From Cohnella sp. SGD-V74 (GTDB taxonomy: Bacteria; Bacillota; Bacilli; Paenibacillales; Paenibacillaceae), in NCBI RefSeq assembly GCF_003001675.1, contig NZ_PVYW01000011.1:62001-126000 (forward strand): a stretch of 64,000 nucleotides of DNA, written 5' to 3'. A model generated the notes under the pieces. It was not told the DNA's origin. It searched no databases and saw only the letters and a program-made list of their open reading frames with translations. Of this stretch, positions 26,390-33,819 are shown piece after piece. Each line of letters opens with the position of its first letter. Positions within the stretch are counted from its first letter, which is position 1. The translations under genes were made by a program, and so were the position numbers.

Positions 26390-27544
26390 CTACAGCTTGT
26401 GCTTTCTCAGCAGCGGTACGCCGATGCGATTCAGCAGCTTGCCGAGCGTCGCCCAAGGCATGCGGCGCTTCAGCGGCAGATGCCGCACGTAAACCGCAGA
26501 AAATTCAATCTCCGCCTCGGCGCCCCGATTGCGCTTGAACTGGGCCGCGCCGGAGCTTTCGTGCAGCAGAAATCCGCGCTCGCCTGCCAATTCGATGAGC
26601 CGGGCGGACAGCATCCGGTACAAGCCGAGCTCCTGCGGCAGCGAAGTGTCGTAGCCGAACAAAGGCGTCGTCATCACGCCGTCCCTGGCGTAGAAGCCGA
26701 GCGCCGCGTCAAGCCTTCCGTTGCGGCGAAATCCGTGCAGCTCCAATATGCGGTTATCGAGCGCCTCCTCCAGAAAACGTTCCGTGAACTGCGGATTGTG
26801 CCAGGAGTACTTATCGAGATACAGCAGACGATACAACTCCGCGATGCGGGGGAGATCCTGCCGGGTTACGTCGCCGGGGCCGACGGTCTCGTAGCCTTCC
26901 TTGGCAGCCAGCGCGCCGTCCCGTTTCAGCAGCCAGCGGGATTTGGCGTTGCCGAAGCCGGCATCGCCGGTTCTCAGCAAGTAAATTTGTCTGCTCGGGA
27001 CGAGCAGGCAGCCCTTGGAACGAAGGAGGTCCAGCATGGGCGCATTGAGAGACGGATTAAGCGAGCGAAAAGCGATCGCATGCCCGGGGAAGCGGGCGAC
27101 CAGCTTGTCCAGCACGGCGTCCCATTGCGCGGCGTTCAGCTCCGGGTACAGATTGGTCGACAGCAGCCAGTTGTTGACGTGCACGACCCGGTTAAAGCCG
27201 CTGAGCTTCAGCAGGCGGCCGATTCCGGACAGAAGCGCGTCCAGTCCGGCAATCAGCGCGCGGTTGCCCAGCAAGATAAGCTCCTGTTTCGCGTAGCTGA
27301 CATAGTGGGTGTACGGGGAGCAGACGTAGCTGTTGTCGTACTCCTCTTCATTCACGGTGATCGGAAGCGGAATCCCGTCTGCCGTCAGCACGAGGATCCG
27401 GGTACGGACGTTCCGTACGAACCGCTCTGAACCTTCCTGCAGAAGAGGCAGCAAATACCGCTTGGCATAGCGGCCGTATTCGTTGTCGGGCCACTCGAGT
27501 TCGCTCGCGTCGGCCGCTTCGTACAGCTCGATTCGGGACTTCAA
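26390..27544 (-). CDS. GNAT/FemX-like (BioF2-type) protein of biosynthetic operon
   Basis: A 384-residue cytoplasmic protein, last gene of the six-gene operon. The C-terminal half shows the pattern of the CelD/BioF2-like acyltransferase fold: LDKYSWHNPQF, the strand-turn LHGFRRNGRLDAALGFY, and the helix LHESSGAAQFKRNRGAEAE that usually ends such domains. The N-terminal 180 residues have no motif I can name. Family members transfer acyl or aminoacyl groups, so it may perform a late acyl transfer in the pathway. It starts with TTG at 27544, overlapping the ligase stop by 4 nt, with AAGGAG 9 nt upstream. Confidence 0.62.
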   Translation of the reverse strand: MKSRIELYEAADASELEWPDNEYGRYAKRYLLPLLQEGSERFVRNVRTRILVLTADGIPLPITVNEEEYDNSYVCSPYTHYVSYAKQELILLGNRALIAGLDALLSGIGRLLKLSGFNRVVHVNNWLLSTNLYPELNAAQWDAVLDKLVARFPGHAIAFRSLNPSLNAPMLDLLRSKGCLLVPSRQIYLLRTGDAGFGNAKSRWLLKRDGALAAKEGYETVGPGDVTRQDLPRIAELYRLLYLDKYSWHNPQFTERFLEEALDNRILELHGFRRNGRLDAALGFYARDGVMTTPLFGYDTSLPQELGLYRMLSARLIELAGERGFLLHESSGAAQFKRNRGAEAEIEFSAVYVRHLPLKRRMPWATLGKLLNRIGVPLLRKHKL

Positions 27545-28869
27545 AGCTTGTATCTCCTTTCGACGCGCCTCAGCTTCGCGATGCCGGCTTCATGCGAGTA
27601 GGCGGAGAAGACGATTCGCGGCGTACGGCAGCGAAGGCGGCCGCACAACGCTGCGATTGCCGCGCGAACCCGCTCTTCGGCCATGTCCCGCTCCGCCTCC
27701 GGCAGCTCAAGCTCGACCGTCCATTCGTCCAGTCCCGTCTGGATCGCCCGGTATTGCGCGATAGCGGGAGAAGCGCCGATAATCGCGCGCGTGACGAAGT
27801 CCGGGTAGATCGTGACCAGCGCTTCGTCTTCGTCGACTCCGCCGCCCGTCGCATAGAAAATATCGTCGCAGCGGCCTTCGATCCGCTCGATGGCCGTAAA
27901 CGGGGAGCCGCACGGGCAGGGCTGCTCGCTCTCGGTCAGCAGATCGTTGAGCCGGTAGCGGACGATCGGCTGAGTCGTGCGGGAGAAGTCGGTCACGATC
28001 GGCACGAACGTGCGGTCTTTGCCGGGTACGTACTCTTTTTCGATATAGACGAGATCCTCATTCAGATGCAGCGTGCCATAGGGGCAGGTGCAGCCGAGAA
28101 ACCCTTCCGTGCATTGATAGATTTGGTGGACGGTCTGGCCGAACGCCTCCCCGATGTATTCCCGGTCAAGCGGGTCCAGCGCCTCGGCGACGGAGATGAT
28201 CCGCTTGGGCTTCGTTAGCAGGTTGCCGGAGCGGGCGGCTTCGGCAAGGCGGCGCAGCACGGAGGGAGGGGCGGCAATGACGTCGGGCCGCTGGCGTTCA
28301 AGCCGCTTAAGCTGATCGGGCAGCGGATCGAGCAGGTCGTAAAATGCGAACGACAGCCGCCTGCCGCGCACCGATTCGTACAGATTGCTGTTCGCCCTCA
28401 GGAAGAAGGCGATCGAACAACGGGAGAGGAGGGGGCCGGGCAGCATTTTGCCAAGCACCGCGCCGGCCCAGCCGGCCCGCTCCCGTCCGTCGACGAGAAA
28501 CAGTCCGCGATTGCCAGACGTGCCGGAAGACAGGCCGATCGTCACGTTCCCGATGGCGGGCTTGAAGTCGCGCGACGCTTCGGCCGCCTCGGCCACCGCG
28601 AAGGCTTGCGCTTTCGCGATGCCTGCCGTATTGAGGCTGTCGAAGTGCGCCATCATCACCGACTTGTCGATCGTCGGGAAGGAGCGCCACTGCTCCGACG
28701 GGATAGAGCCCCACCATTCCCGGTAAAAGGCGGAACGCTCGCGGACCTGCGAGACGTGCCGGACGACGAGCCGTTCCAGTTTCTTTTCGAACGCTTGGCG
28801 ATTCGTAGTTCCGCCTCGTTTTCTTCCGCTTCTGTAGTGCTTGATAAAAGCAAGAGCGTCCCGAATCAT
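27541..28869 (-). CDS. Adenylate-forming enzyme, PaaK/F390 synthetase-like
   Basis: A 442-residue member of the adenylation superfamily. The phosphate-binding loop IGLSSGTSGNRGLF is at 111-124, the adenine motif is YQCTEGFLGC, and IVRYRLNDLL carries the Asp that holds the ribose. It lacks the long N-terminal part of typical acyl-CoA synthetases and is closest in layout to phenylacetate-CoA ligase and F390 synthetase-related proteins. A CTCPYG and a PCPCGS motif may bind zinc, as in PaaK relatives. It would activate a carboxylic acid as acyl-AMP. The ATG at 28869 overlaps the preceding stop (ATGA). Confidence 0.82.
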   Translation of the reverse strand: MIRDALAFIKHYRSGRKRGGTTNRQAFEKKLERLVVRHVSQVRERSAFYREWWGSIPSEQWRSFPTIDKSVMMAHFDSLNTAGIAKAQAFAVAEAAEASRDFKPAIGNVTIGLSSGTSGNRGLFLVDGRERAGWAGAVLGKMLPGPLLSRCSIAFFLRANSNLYESVRGRRLSFAFYDLLDPLPDQLKRLERQRPDVIAAPPSVLRRLAEAARSGNLLTKPKRIISVAEALDPLDREYIGEAFGQTVHQIYQCTEGFLGCTCPYGTLHLNEDLVYIEKEYVPGKDRTFVPIVTDFSRTTQPIVRYRLNDLLTESEQPCPCGSPFTAIERIEGRCDDIFYATGGGVDEDEALVTIYPDFVTRAIIGASPAIAQYRAIQTGLDEWTVELELPEAERDMAEERVRAAIAALCGRLRCRTPRIVFSAYSHEAGIAKLRRVERRYKL

Positions 28870-29729
28870 AAGCGTTTTACCTCCCGGCTGTCGATATCGT
28901 AGAACTCCCTGCAATGGCTCGGCACGACGATCAGATCAGGATCGGACGCTTGCCAGCTTCGCAGCCTGCGGAACGAGTCGCGGTACGCCGCGCGGTCGTG
29001 CATGACCAGCCCTGCCGCCGGATGGGGCGGTCGGTTGTCGCGAAGCGCCCGGCTCGACCACGAGGCGTCGGCGCAGAGCAGCACGCGCGAGCGGGATGTG
29101 GACAGCAGCAGGCCGATCTGGCCAGCCGCGTGTCCCGGCATGGCGATCGCGATCAGGCTGCCGTCGCCGAGCAGATCGTAGCCTCCGTCGAACGGAATGC
29201 TGTCCGGCAGGGAGACTCGCTTGGCCAGCGTTTCGATCGGCTGCGCGGTTTCGGCGAAGCGATCGGGCAGCAGTCCGGCGACGAAGCCCGCACGGGTGGC
29301 CCGGAAAGGGCCGAGGCGTCGAACGGCGTCGTAGGCTGCCTGCGGGTACAGGAAGCGCGAGGACGGGAAGTCCCGCGCGCCTCCGATATGGTCGGCGTGG
29401 AAGTGCGAGAGAATGACACTGCGGACGTCCTCCGCGGCAATGCCGAGCCGGGCGAGCTGCCGGACGGCGGTGTTATCCTCATGCAAAATGACGGGCGTGA
29501 GTCGGCGGTACAGCGAATAGGGAAAAGAACCGGTCAGCTCGCGAAATCGCGGAGAGTAGCCGGTATCGAACAAAATCCAGCCCTGCGAAGGGTGGCGAAT
29601 GCAGGCGAAGCCGGCCGGATAGGCGGCCGAACGCAGCGAGCCGCCCCGCAGCGTCACGAATTCGGGATGCAGGCAATAACCGGCGGACAGGAGCAGAAGC
29701 TCGACCTGGACGGGATGCTCTTGGTTCAT
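28866..29729 (-). CDS. Metallo-beta-lactamase-fold hydrolase
   Basis: A 287-residue hydrolase. The dinuclear zinc motif SHFHADHIGG is at 108-117 (His109, His111, Asp113, His114); further ligands appear in MPGHAAGQIG and CADASW. The layout resembles AHL lactonase-type MBL proteins, which open lactones or hydrolyse esters and thioesters. In this operon it might release or trim an intermediate, for example a thioester or a lactone; that is inference. The ATG at 29729 has GGAGGAG 9 nt upstream and overlaps the preceding stop (ATGA). Confidence 0.86.
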   Translation of the reverse strand: MNQEHPVQVELLLLSAGYCLHPEFVTLRGGSLRSAAYPAGFACIRHPSQGWILFDTGYSPRFRELTGSFPYSLYRRLTPVILHEDNTAVRQLARLGIAAEDVRSVILSHFHADHIGGARDFPSSRFLYPQAAYDAVRRLGPFRATRAGFVAGLLPDRFAETAQPIETLAKRVSLPDSIPFDGGYDLLGDGSLIAIAMPGHAAGQIGLLLSTSRSRVLLCADASWSSRALRDNRPPHPAAGLVMHDRAAYRDSFRRLRSWQASDPDLIVVPSHCREFYDIDSREVKRL

Positions 29730-30724
29730 GACGGGTTGCTCCTCCACCAGTCCGCGAATCGGCGCAAGCCCTCGTCGAGCGGGATTCGCGGTTCGTAGTT
29801 CAGCGCTTGGCGCGCTTGGGCCAGATCGAGCGTCTGGCTGTAGGCCAGCAGGCCGACCGTATACCGAGTAAAAGGCGGCTCCGTGCCAATCGCCGGGAAC
29901 GCTCTGTACAGCCACTCCATTGCGCGTCCCGCGGCAAGCGCGGCAGGCCGGGAGACGCTCCGGGTGCGCAGCGGCAGCTCCAGCAGAGCGAATAGCCGCC
30001 GCAGCAGGTCGATCAGCTTGACGGGCTCACCGTTCGACAGATTGTAGATCGCGCCCGCGGCGCTTTCCGGCGCATTGCATGCCTGAACGAGCCCGTCGAC
30101 CGCGTTGTCGACATAGGTCAGATCGAGCAGCGCCTCGCCTCCGCCGATAAGCGGAATGCCGCGCGAATCGTTCACCCGCAGCAGCCGAGGGAACAACGAC
30201 GTATCTCCAGGGCCGAATACGGCTCTTGGCCGCACGATGATCGAAGACAATCCGTTGCCGGCCGCATCCGCGACGACCCGTTCCGCCATCAGTTTGGTGG
30301 CGGCGTAGGAGTTCACAGGCTTGCGAGGCAGCTCCTCTTGCTCGGAAACGAGCAGCCGATCTCTGTAATTGAAGTAAACGCTTGGCGTGGACACATGGAC
30401 CAGTCTGCGCGCTCCGTGACGAACGCAGCCGGAGACGACATGCTCCGTGCCGCCGACGTTGGTCTCATAGAAGTCTCGGTAGGCTCCCCACGGAGAAGAC
30501 AGCGCCGCGCAGTGAATGACGTAGTCGCGTCCGGCGCAGGCGTCTTCAATCTGCTGCCGGTTGCGCAAATCCGCCTGAAGGAAGGGGATACCCTGAGCGG
30601 CCAGCTGGCGGCCGATTTTTTCGTCGCGTCCGAGCCCCGTCACGTCCCATCCCAGATCGCGGAAGCGAACGGCCGTGGCCCGGCCCAGAAATCCCGTTGC
30701 TCCCGTTACCAATACTTTTGTCAT
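29726..30724 (-). CDS. NAD-dependent epimerase / 3beta-HSD-type reductase
   Basis: A 332-residue extended SDR. Rossmann motif GATGFLG at 8-14, HCAALSSPWG near 70, VSTPSVYFNY with the catalytic Ser, and the YAATK dyad near 142. The sequence is of the 3beta-hydroxysteroid-dehydrogenase/OleD type more than of sugar epimerases (for example RPRAVFGPGD and LDLTYVDNAV). Together with the KAS III-type gene upstream it could reduce a beta-keto product. The ATG at 30724 overlaps the ATP-grasp stop by 4 nt. Confidence 0.86.
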   Translation of the reverse strand: MTKVLVTGATGFLGRATAVRFRDLGWDVTGLGRDEKIGRQLAAQGIPFLQADLRNRQQIEDACAGRDYVIHCAALSSPWGAYRDFYETNVGGTEHVVSGCVRHGARRLVHVSTPSVYFNYRDRLLVSEQEELPRKPVNSYAATKLMAERVVADAAGNGLSSIIVRPRAVFGPGDTSLFPRLLRVNDSRGIPLIGGGEALLDLTYVDNAVDGLVQACNAPESAAGAIYNLSNGEPVKLIDLLRRLFALLELPLRTRSVSRPAALAAGRAMEWLYRAFPAIGTEPPFTRYTVGLLAYSQTLDLAQARQALNYEPRIPLDEGLRRFADWWRSNPS

Positions 30725-31962
30725 CGTTCACCATTCCATTCGATATCCGAGGTAGACGCTTCTTGAAGCGTCAGGCGTTGCCGGGCGGCCGTTCGGCGCG
30801 TCCAGGCGAGCAGCCGAAACTGTTCCGCGAAAGGCTTCGGGTCTTCCCGGCGATACACGACGTCACGGCTGCCTCGCCAAGCGCGCAGCCATTCGCCGAG
30901 CGTTCGTTCGCGGACGGCCTGGACGAGCCCGTAGCTCAGCATCGCGGCCGAGAGCATCGCGCCTTGTCTTGATTGTGCGGCAGGAGAGGCGATTCGCCCG
31001 GCCGCCAGAAGAGCGGCAGGACACAGCAGCGCCTCCGCCAGCCGGCCGCCCGATCCGAACAGATGCACTCCGCTCGTCGCCCTCGGATTGCATTCCATCG
31101 GCAGGACGGCGCCTTCCGGCGAGATCATGAAATCGAAGGCGATCTGCCCGGTAAAGCCGATTCCCGCGACGAAGCGCCGGACCCAATCGAACAGCTGCGG
31201 CTGGCTGGCCGGCTCGTAATGGATGCTGGCGCCCCGGCCGGCGCGAAAACGGCTGCGGTATGCGGCGTGAGCCGCGATCCGGCCCTCGTGCGCTACGCTG
31301 TAGGTGCACCATTCTTCGCCGCGCAGCAGCTCCTGGACGATCCAGGGACGACGGTCAGACACGCCGGCCTCGGCCAGCTTGCGCGCGATTTCCTTACAGC
31401 GGGAGTCCGGCAAGGGAGTGCGGCGCAAATCGAGCAGCAGCGTGCGCGAAGCGAATCGCGAATAGGCCGGCTTGAGCGCGATGCCTTCGGCGAAGCGGGG
31501 GCTGTCCAGCAGCAGCTGCCAGCCGTCCGGCGTGTCCAGCGTCACCGTGTCCGGGACGGGAAGTCCGAGGCGCGCCGCGGTTTCTATAAATTTTCCTTTG
31601 TGGTGGAGAGAGTCCAGTTCCGCCAGAGGCGCCGCCAGCACTCGGCAAACGCCCTCGAATCGGTCGAGCTCCTTGGAAATGTGGAAAATCTCCTCGCAAG
31701 TTGGAATCAGCGCGTCGATGCGGTGTTGTTCGGCAATCGCGCACAGTGCCGCGGCGTATTTCTCGGAATTTTCGGAGGGCGGGGGGACATGGAAGCTTCG
31801 TTCGACGGAACGGGACACCCGGCACAGGTGATAGGGCGCGGATTCGGCCGCGTAAACCCGATGGCCGGCGGCGCGGAACAGGCGGGCCAGCTCCAACGCC
31901 GCCGGAGAGCGGCCTCCTGTAAGGAGAACGCGCTGCGGCTCCGTTTCCGGCTCAATAGTCAA
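30721..31962 (-). CDS. ATP-grasp ligase
   Basis: A 413-residue enzyme with an N-terminal pre-ATP-grasp Rossmann-like domain (LLTGGRSPAALELARLF) and an ATP-grasp core. Diagnostic are LDSLHHKGKF, IVQELLRGEEWCTYSV as nucleotide-binding strand, and GQIAFDFMISPEGAVLPMEC followed by NPRATSGVHLF as Mg-ATP-binding motif. ATP-grasp enzymes join a carboxylate to an amine or thiol through an acyl phosphate. Its substrate is unknown. It begins with TTG at 31962, overlapping the KAS III gene by 11 nt, with GGGAGGG 7 nt upstream; no better start exists in the first 30 codons. Confidence 0.84.
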   Translation of the reverse strand: MTIEPETEPQRVLLTGGRSPAALELARLFRAAGHRVYAAESAPYHLCRVSRSVERSFHVPPPSENSEKYAAALCAIAEQHRIDALIPTCEEIFHISKELDRFEGVCRVLAAPLAELDSLHHKGKFIETAARLGLPVPDTVTLDTPDGWQLLLDSPRFAEGIALKPAYSRFASRTLLLDLRRTPLPDSRCKEIARKLAEAGVSDRRPWIVQELLRGEEWCTYSVAHEGRIAAHAAYRSRFRAGRGASIHYEPASQPQLFDWVRRFVAGIGFTGQIAFDFMISPEGAVLPMECNPRATSGVHLFGSGGRLAEALLCPAALLAAGRIASPAAQSRQGAMLSAAMLSYGLVQAVRERTLGEWLRAWRGSRDVVYRREDPKPFAEQFRLLAWTRRTAARQRLTLQEASTSDIEWNGER

Positions 31963-32953
31963 GGATCAGCCCTCCCAGCGTCAGTCCCGCCGCCGTTCCG
32001 ATCAGCAGCACGCGGTCCCCCCGCTCGATCCGTCCCGTCCGGATCGCTTCATGAAGGCCCATCGGGAGGGAGGCGGCGATCGTATTGCCGTGGTTCGGCG
32101 TAATATAGACAAGCTGGCGCTCGGCTATGCCCAGCTTCTTGCGCATGAGGCGAACGGCCATCGCGCTGCCTTGGTGGGGGATGACCGCTTTCAAGTCCGC
32201 CATGCTCGTTCCCGCCGATTGCAGCAGCTCCTTGGTGAAGTCGGGCAGCAGGCGAGAAGCCATCTTGTAGATGGCCGGACCGTCCATCGAGAACAGATAG
32301 TCGTCCGCGGCGGCGGGACGATAGCCGTTCGGGTGACGCCTGGTGCCGCCCGCGCGAATTTCGGAGAAGGCGGCTCCGGCGCTGTAGGTGCGCATGGAGG
32401 CGCCGACGATGGCGGACGGCTCGCCGTCCTCCGCCGGACCGAGGACAACGGCGGCTGCTCCGTCCCCGAACAGCGCGGCGCTTTCCTTGTGCCGCCAATC
32501 GAGGCCGACGGAAGCGATCTCGGACGTGACGATCAGCACGTAGCGGTATCTTCCGGCCGCGATCATGCAGGACATGGCGTCAAGCGCCGCCAGGAAGCTG
32601 AGACAGGTGGAATCGATATCGAAGGCGGGGACGCCGGACTGCTCCATCCCCAACTCGCGTTGAATGAATACGGCGGAGCAGGGGAGAGCTTGCTCCTTGG
32701 TGCCGCTTGCGCCGACGAGGCAATCCATGTCGGTGAACTTCAGGTTGGCGGCTTGAAGGGCGGCTTGGGCGGCTTTCGCGCCCATGGCGGATGCGGTGTC
32801 GTCTTCTCCGGCGTAGTGCCGGGAGACGATGTCCGTCACCCTGCGCGTCCAGCCCCGGGAAACGCCGAGGCGATCGTCCATCTCCAGATCGGAGATCGGG
32901 CGGCCGGGCAAGTATTTGCCCGTTCCGTATATTTTGACTTTGCGAATGTTCAT
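31952..32953 (-). CDS. KAS III-type beta-ketoacyl synthase, first gene of operon
   Basis: A 333-residue thiolase-fold condensing enzyme, similar in length to FabH. The catalytic triad is complete: Cys117 in DIDSTCLSF, His260 in IPHQGS, and Asn290 in NHGNTIAAS. It also has the closing GxGGLTxGG-like glycine pattern. Relative to housekeeping FabH, the active-site Cys sits in STCLSF rather than AACAGF, and the gene is not in a fab cluster, so it is probably a pathway enzyme joining an acyl-CoA and a second acyl unit. The ATG at 32953 has AAGGAG at 9 nt. It heads a six-gene operon whose junctions all overlap. Confidence 0.86.
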   Translation of the reverse strand: MNIRKVKIYGTGKYLPGRPISDLEMDDRLGVSRGWTRRVTDIVSRHYAGEDDTASAMGAKAAQAALQAANLKFTDMDCLVGASGTKEQALPCSAVFIQRELGMEQSGVPAFDIDSTCLSFLAALDAMSCMIAAGRYRYVLIVTSEIASVGLDWRHKESAALFGDGAAAVVLGPAEDGEPSAIVGASMRTYSAGAAFSEIRAGGTRRHPNGYRPAAADDYLFSMDGPAIYKMASRLLPDFTKELLQSAGTSMADLKAVIPHQGSAMAVRLMRKKLGIAERQLVYITPNHGNTIAASLPMGLHEAIRTGRIERGDRVLLIGTAAGLTLGGLILDY

Positions 32954-33017
32954 AGAGAGATCTCCTTCCCGCGCATCGTTCCCGCAAGTTCATTGTGCCG
33001 GAAAGAGGACGGACCGA

Positions 33018-33040
33018 ATAGTACCAATTTCGCCTGGTAC
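33018..33040 (-). promoter_or_regulatory. Predicted promoter/operator of the biosynthetic operon
   Basis: On the minus strand TGGTACTAT reads as an extended -10 box (33018-33026). It overlaps an inverted repeat GTACCA (33021-33026) / TGGTAC (33035-33040) with an 8-bp spacer. A regulator on this dyad would block RNA polymerase. No convincing -35 is seen. Confidence 0.45.
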
Positions 33041-33118
33041 CTCCGTTATTCGACTGCAAACATACATGTTCGACAGAAGTCGCGCAGGTTCCTGTCGCCG
33101 GATCGGGACACGCCAAAT

Positions 33119-33144
33119 AACCCGAACCGATTGCGGTCCGGGCT
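33119..33144 (-). terminator. Stem-loop downstream of the small membrane gene
   Basis: AACCCGAACCG (33119-33129) faces CGGTCCGGGCT (33134-33144) across an ATTG loop; 11 positions with two G-U pairs on the minus strand, followed by ATTTGG. It would separate the small gene from the biosynthetic operon. Confidence 0.55.
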
Positions 33145-33168
33145 AGGCATGCCCTAATGGATGCGACC

Positions 33169-33261
33169 TTATTGCTCCGCCTTGACGATGCTTTTGCCGA
33201 ACAGATACAGAACGCCGACCCCTCCGAACATAAGAGCAAGCAGGAAATAGAAGTAAAACAC
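33169..33261 (-). CDS. 30-residue predicted membrane peptide
   Basis: A short reading frame with a very strong ribosome binding site: GGAGGT, 7 nt, then GTG at 33261. The peptide opens MFYFYFLLALMFGGVGVLYL, a single hydrophobic helix, and ends in the charged tail FGKSIVKAEQ with a cytoplasm-like Lys/Glu pattern. A terminator-like hairpin follows. Small single-helix proteins of this size often accompany membrane complexes, but nothing in the sequence names a partner. The downstream biosynthetic operon has its own start region, so the two need not be linked. Found by reading the sequence; it could be missed by standard length cut-offs. Confidence 0.6.
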   Translation of the reverse strand: MFYFYFLLALMFGGVGVLYLFGKSIVKAEQ

Positions 33262-33454
33262 GCGCGCCACCTCCCGGAATTGGATTAGGATATCGAACAC
33301 CCCAACTGTAAGCCAGACTGGAGGAGCTGTGACCACCCAATTGAGAGAAAATGGGGCCAGCCAAACCGCTTGTTAACGACTGGGCGTTGAGGATAGGGAA
33401 AAAGACAGAGGCAGGGCTGCGTAATGACAGGGGCACAGGCGAGCCTTGTGCGAC

Positions 33455-33709
33455 GGGTCAGGCGGTCGGATGATAAGCTCGCGTGGCGGTACTGTTGAGG
33501 GCGGCGGGTCAGGCGGTCGGACGATAAGCTCGCGTGGCGGTACTGTTGGGGGCGGCGGGTCAGACGGGCGGATGATAAGCTCGCGTGGCGGTACTGTTGG
33601 GGGCGGCGGGACAGGCGGTCGGACGAGCACGCGAGGCGGTACTGTTGAGGGCGACGGGACAGGCGGTCGGATGATAAGCTCGCGTGGCGATACTGTTGGG
33701 GGCGGCGGT
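33455..33709. repeat. 51-bp tandem array, about 5 copies
   Basis: GATAAGCTCGCGTGGCGGTA recurs at 33472, 33523, 33574 and 33673 with 51-bp spacing; one copy between the last two has lost 3 bp and the GATAAG word. The rest of the unit is CTGTTGGGGGCGGCGGGTCA followed by GGCGGTCGGAT. Because 51 is divisible by three, both strands stay open and would give 17-residue Gly- or Pro-rich repeats, but no start with a ribosome binding site serves them. The stretch 33262-33454 shows no gene. Confidence 0.93.
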
Positions 33710-33718
33710 TTGTGTTGT

Positions 33719-33746
33719 GCAGGATGCTCCGTGTGGAGCATCCTGC
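33719..33746. terminator. Perfect 12-bp hairpin between repeats and amidase
   Basis: GCAGGATGCTCC (33719-33730) pairs perfectly with GGAGCATCCTGC (33735-33746) around GTGT. It lies 73 bp beyond the amidase stop codon and may act as its terminator, although neither side has a T-run. Confidence 0.6.
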
Positions 33747-33819
33747 AGTGGAGTTGGGGCCATTAGTTGAGTGTCGGGAACGATCCGACGTTGCCGTCCA
33801 ATGGGTTTCGGGGAGCGAA

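Noticed and set aside
26390..32953. Assignment as a standard OleABCD olefin pathway
   Set aside because: The adenylating enzyme is not of the OleC type, no OleB alpha/beta hydrolase is present, and ATP-grasp and MBL enzymes are extra.
33018..33040. FapR operator
   Set aside because: Half-sites TAGTACC resemble it but lie about 10 bp apart instead of nearly abutting.
33373..33766. Gly-rich and Pro-rich repeat proteins encoded by the 51-bp array
   Set aside because: Open on both strands simply because the unit is 51 bp; no ribosome binding site or flanking domain.
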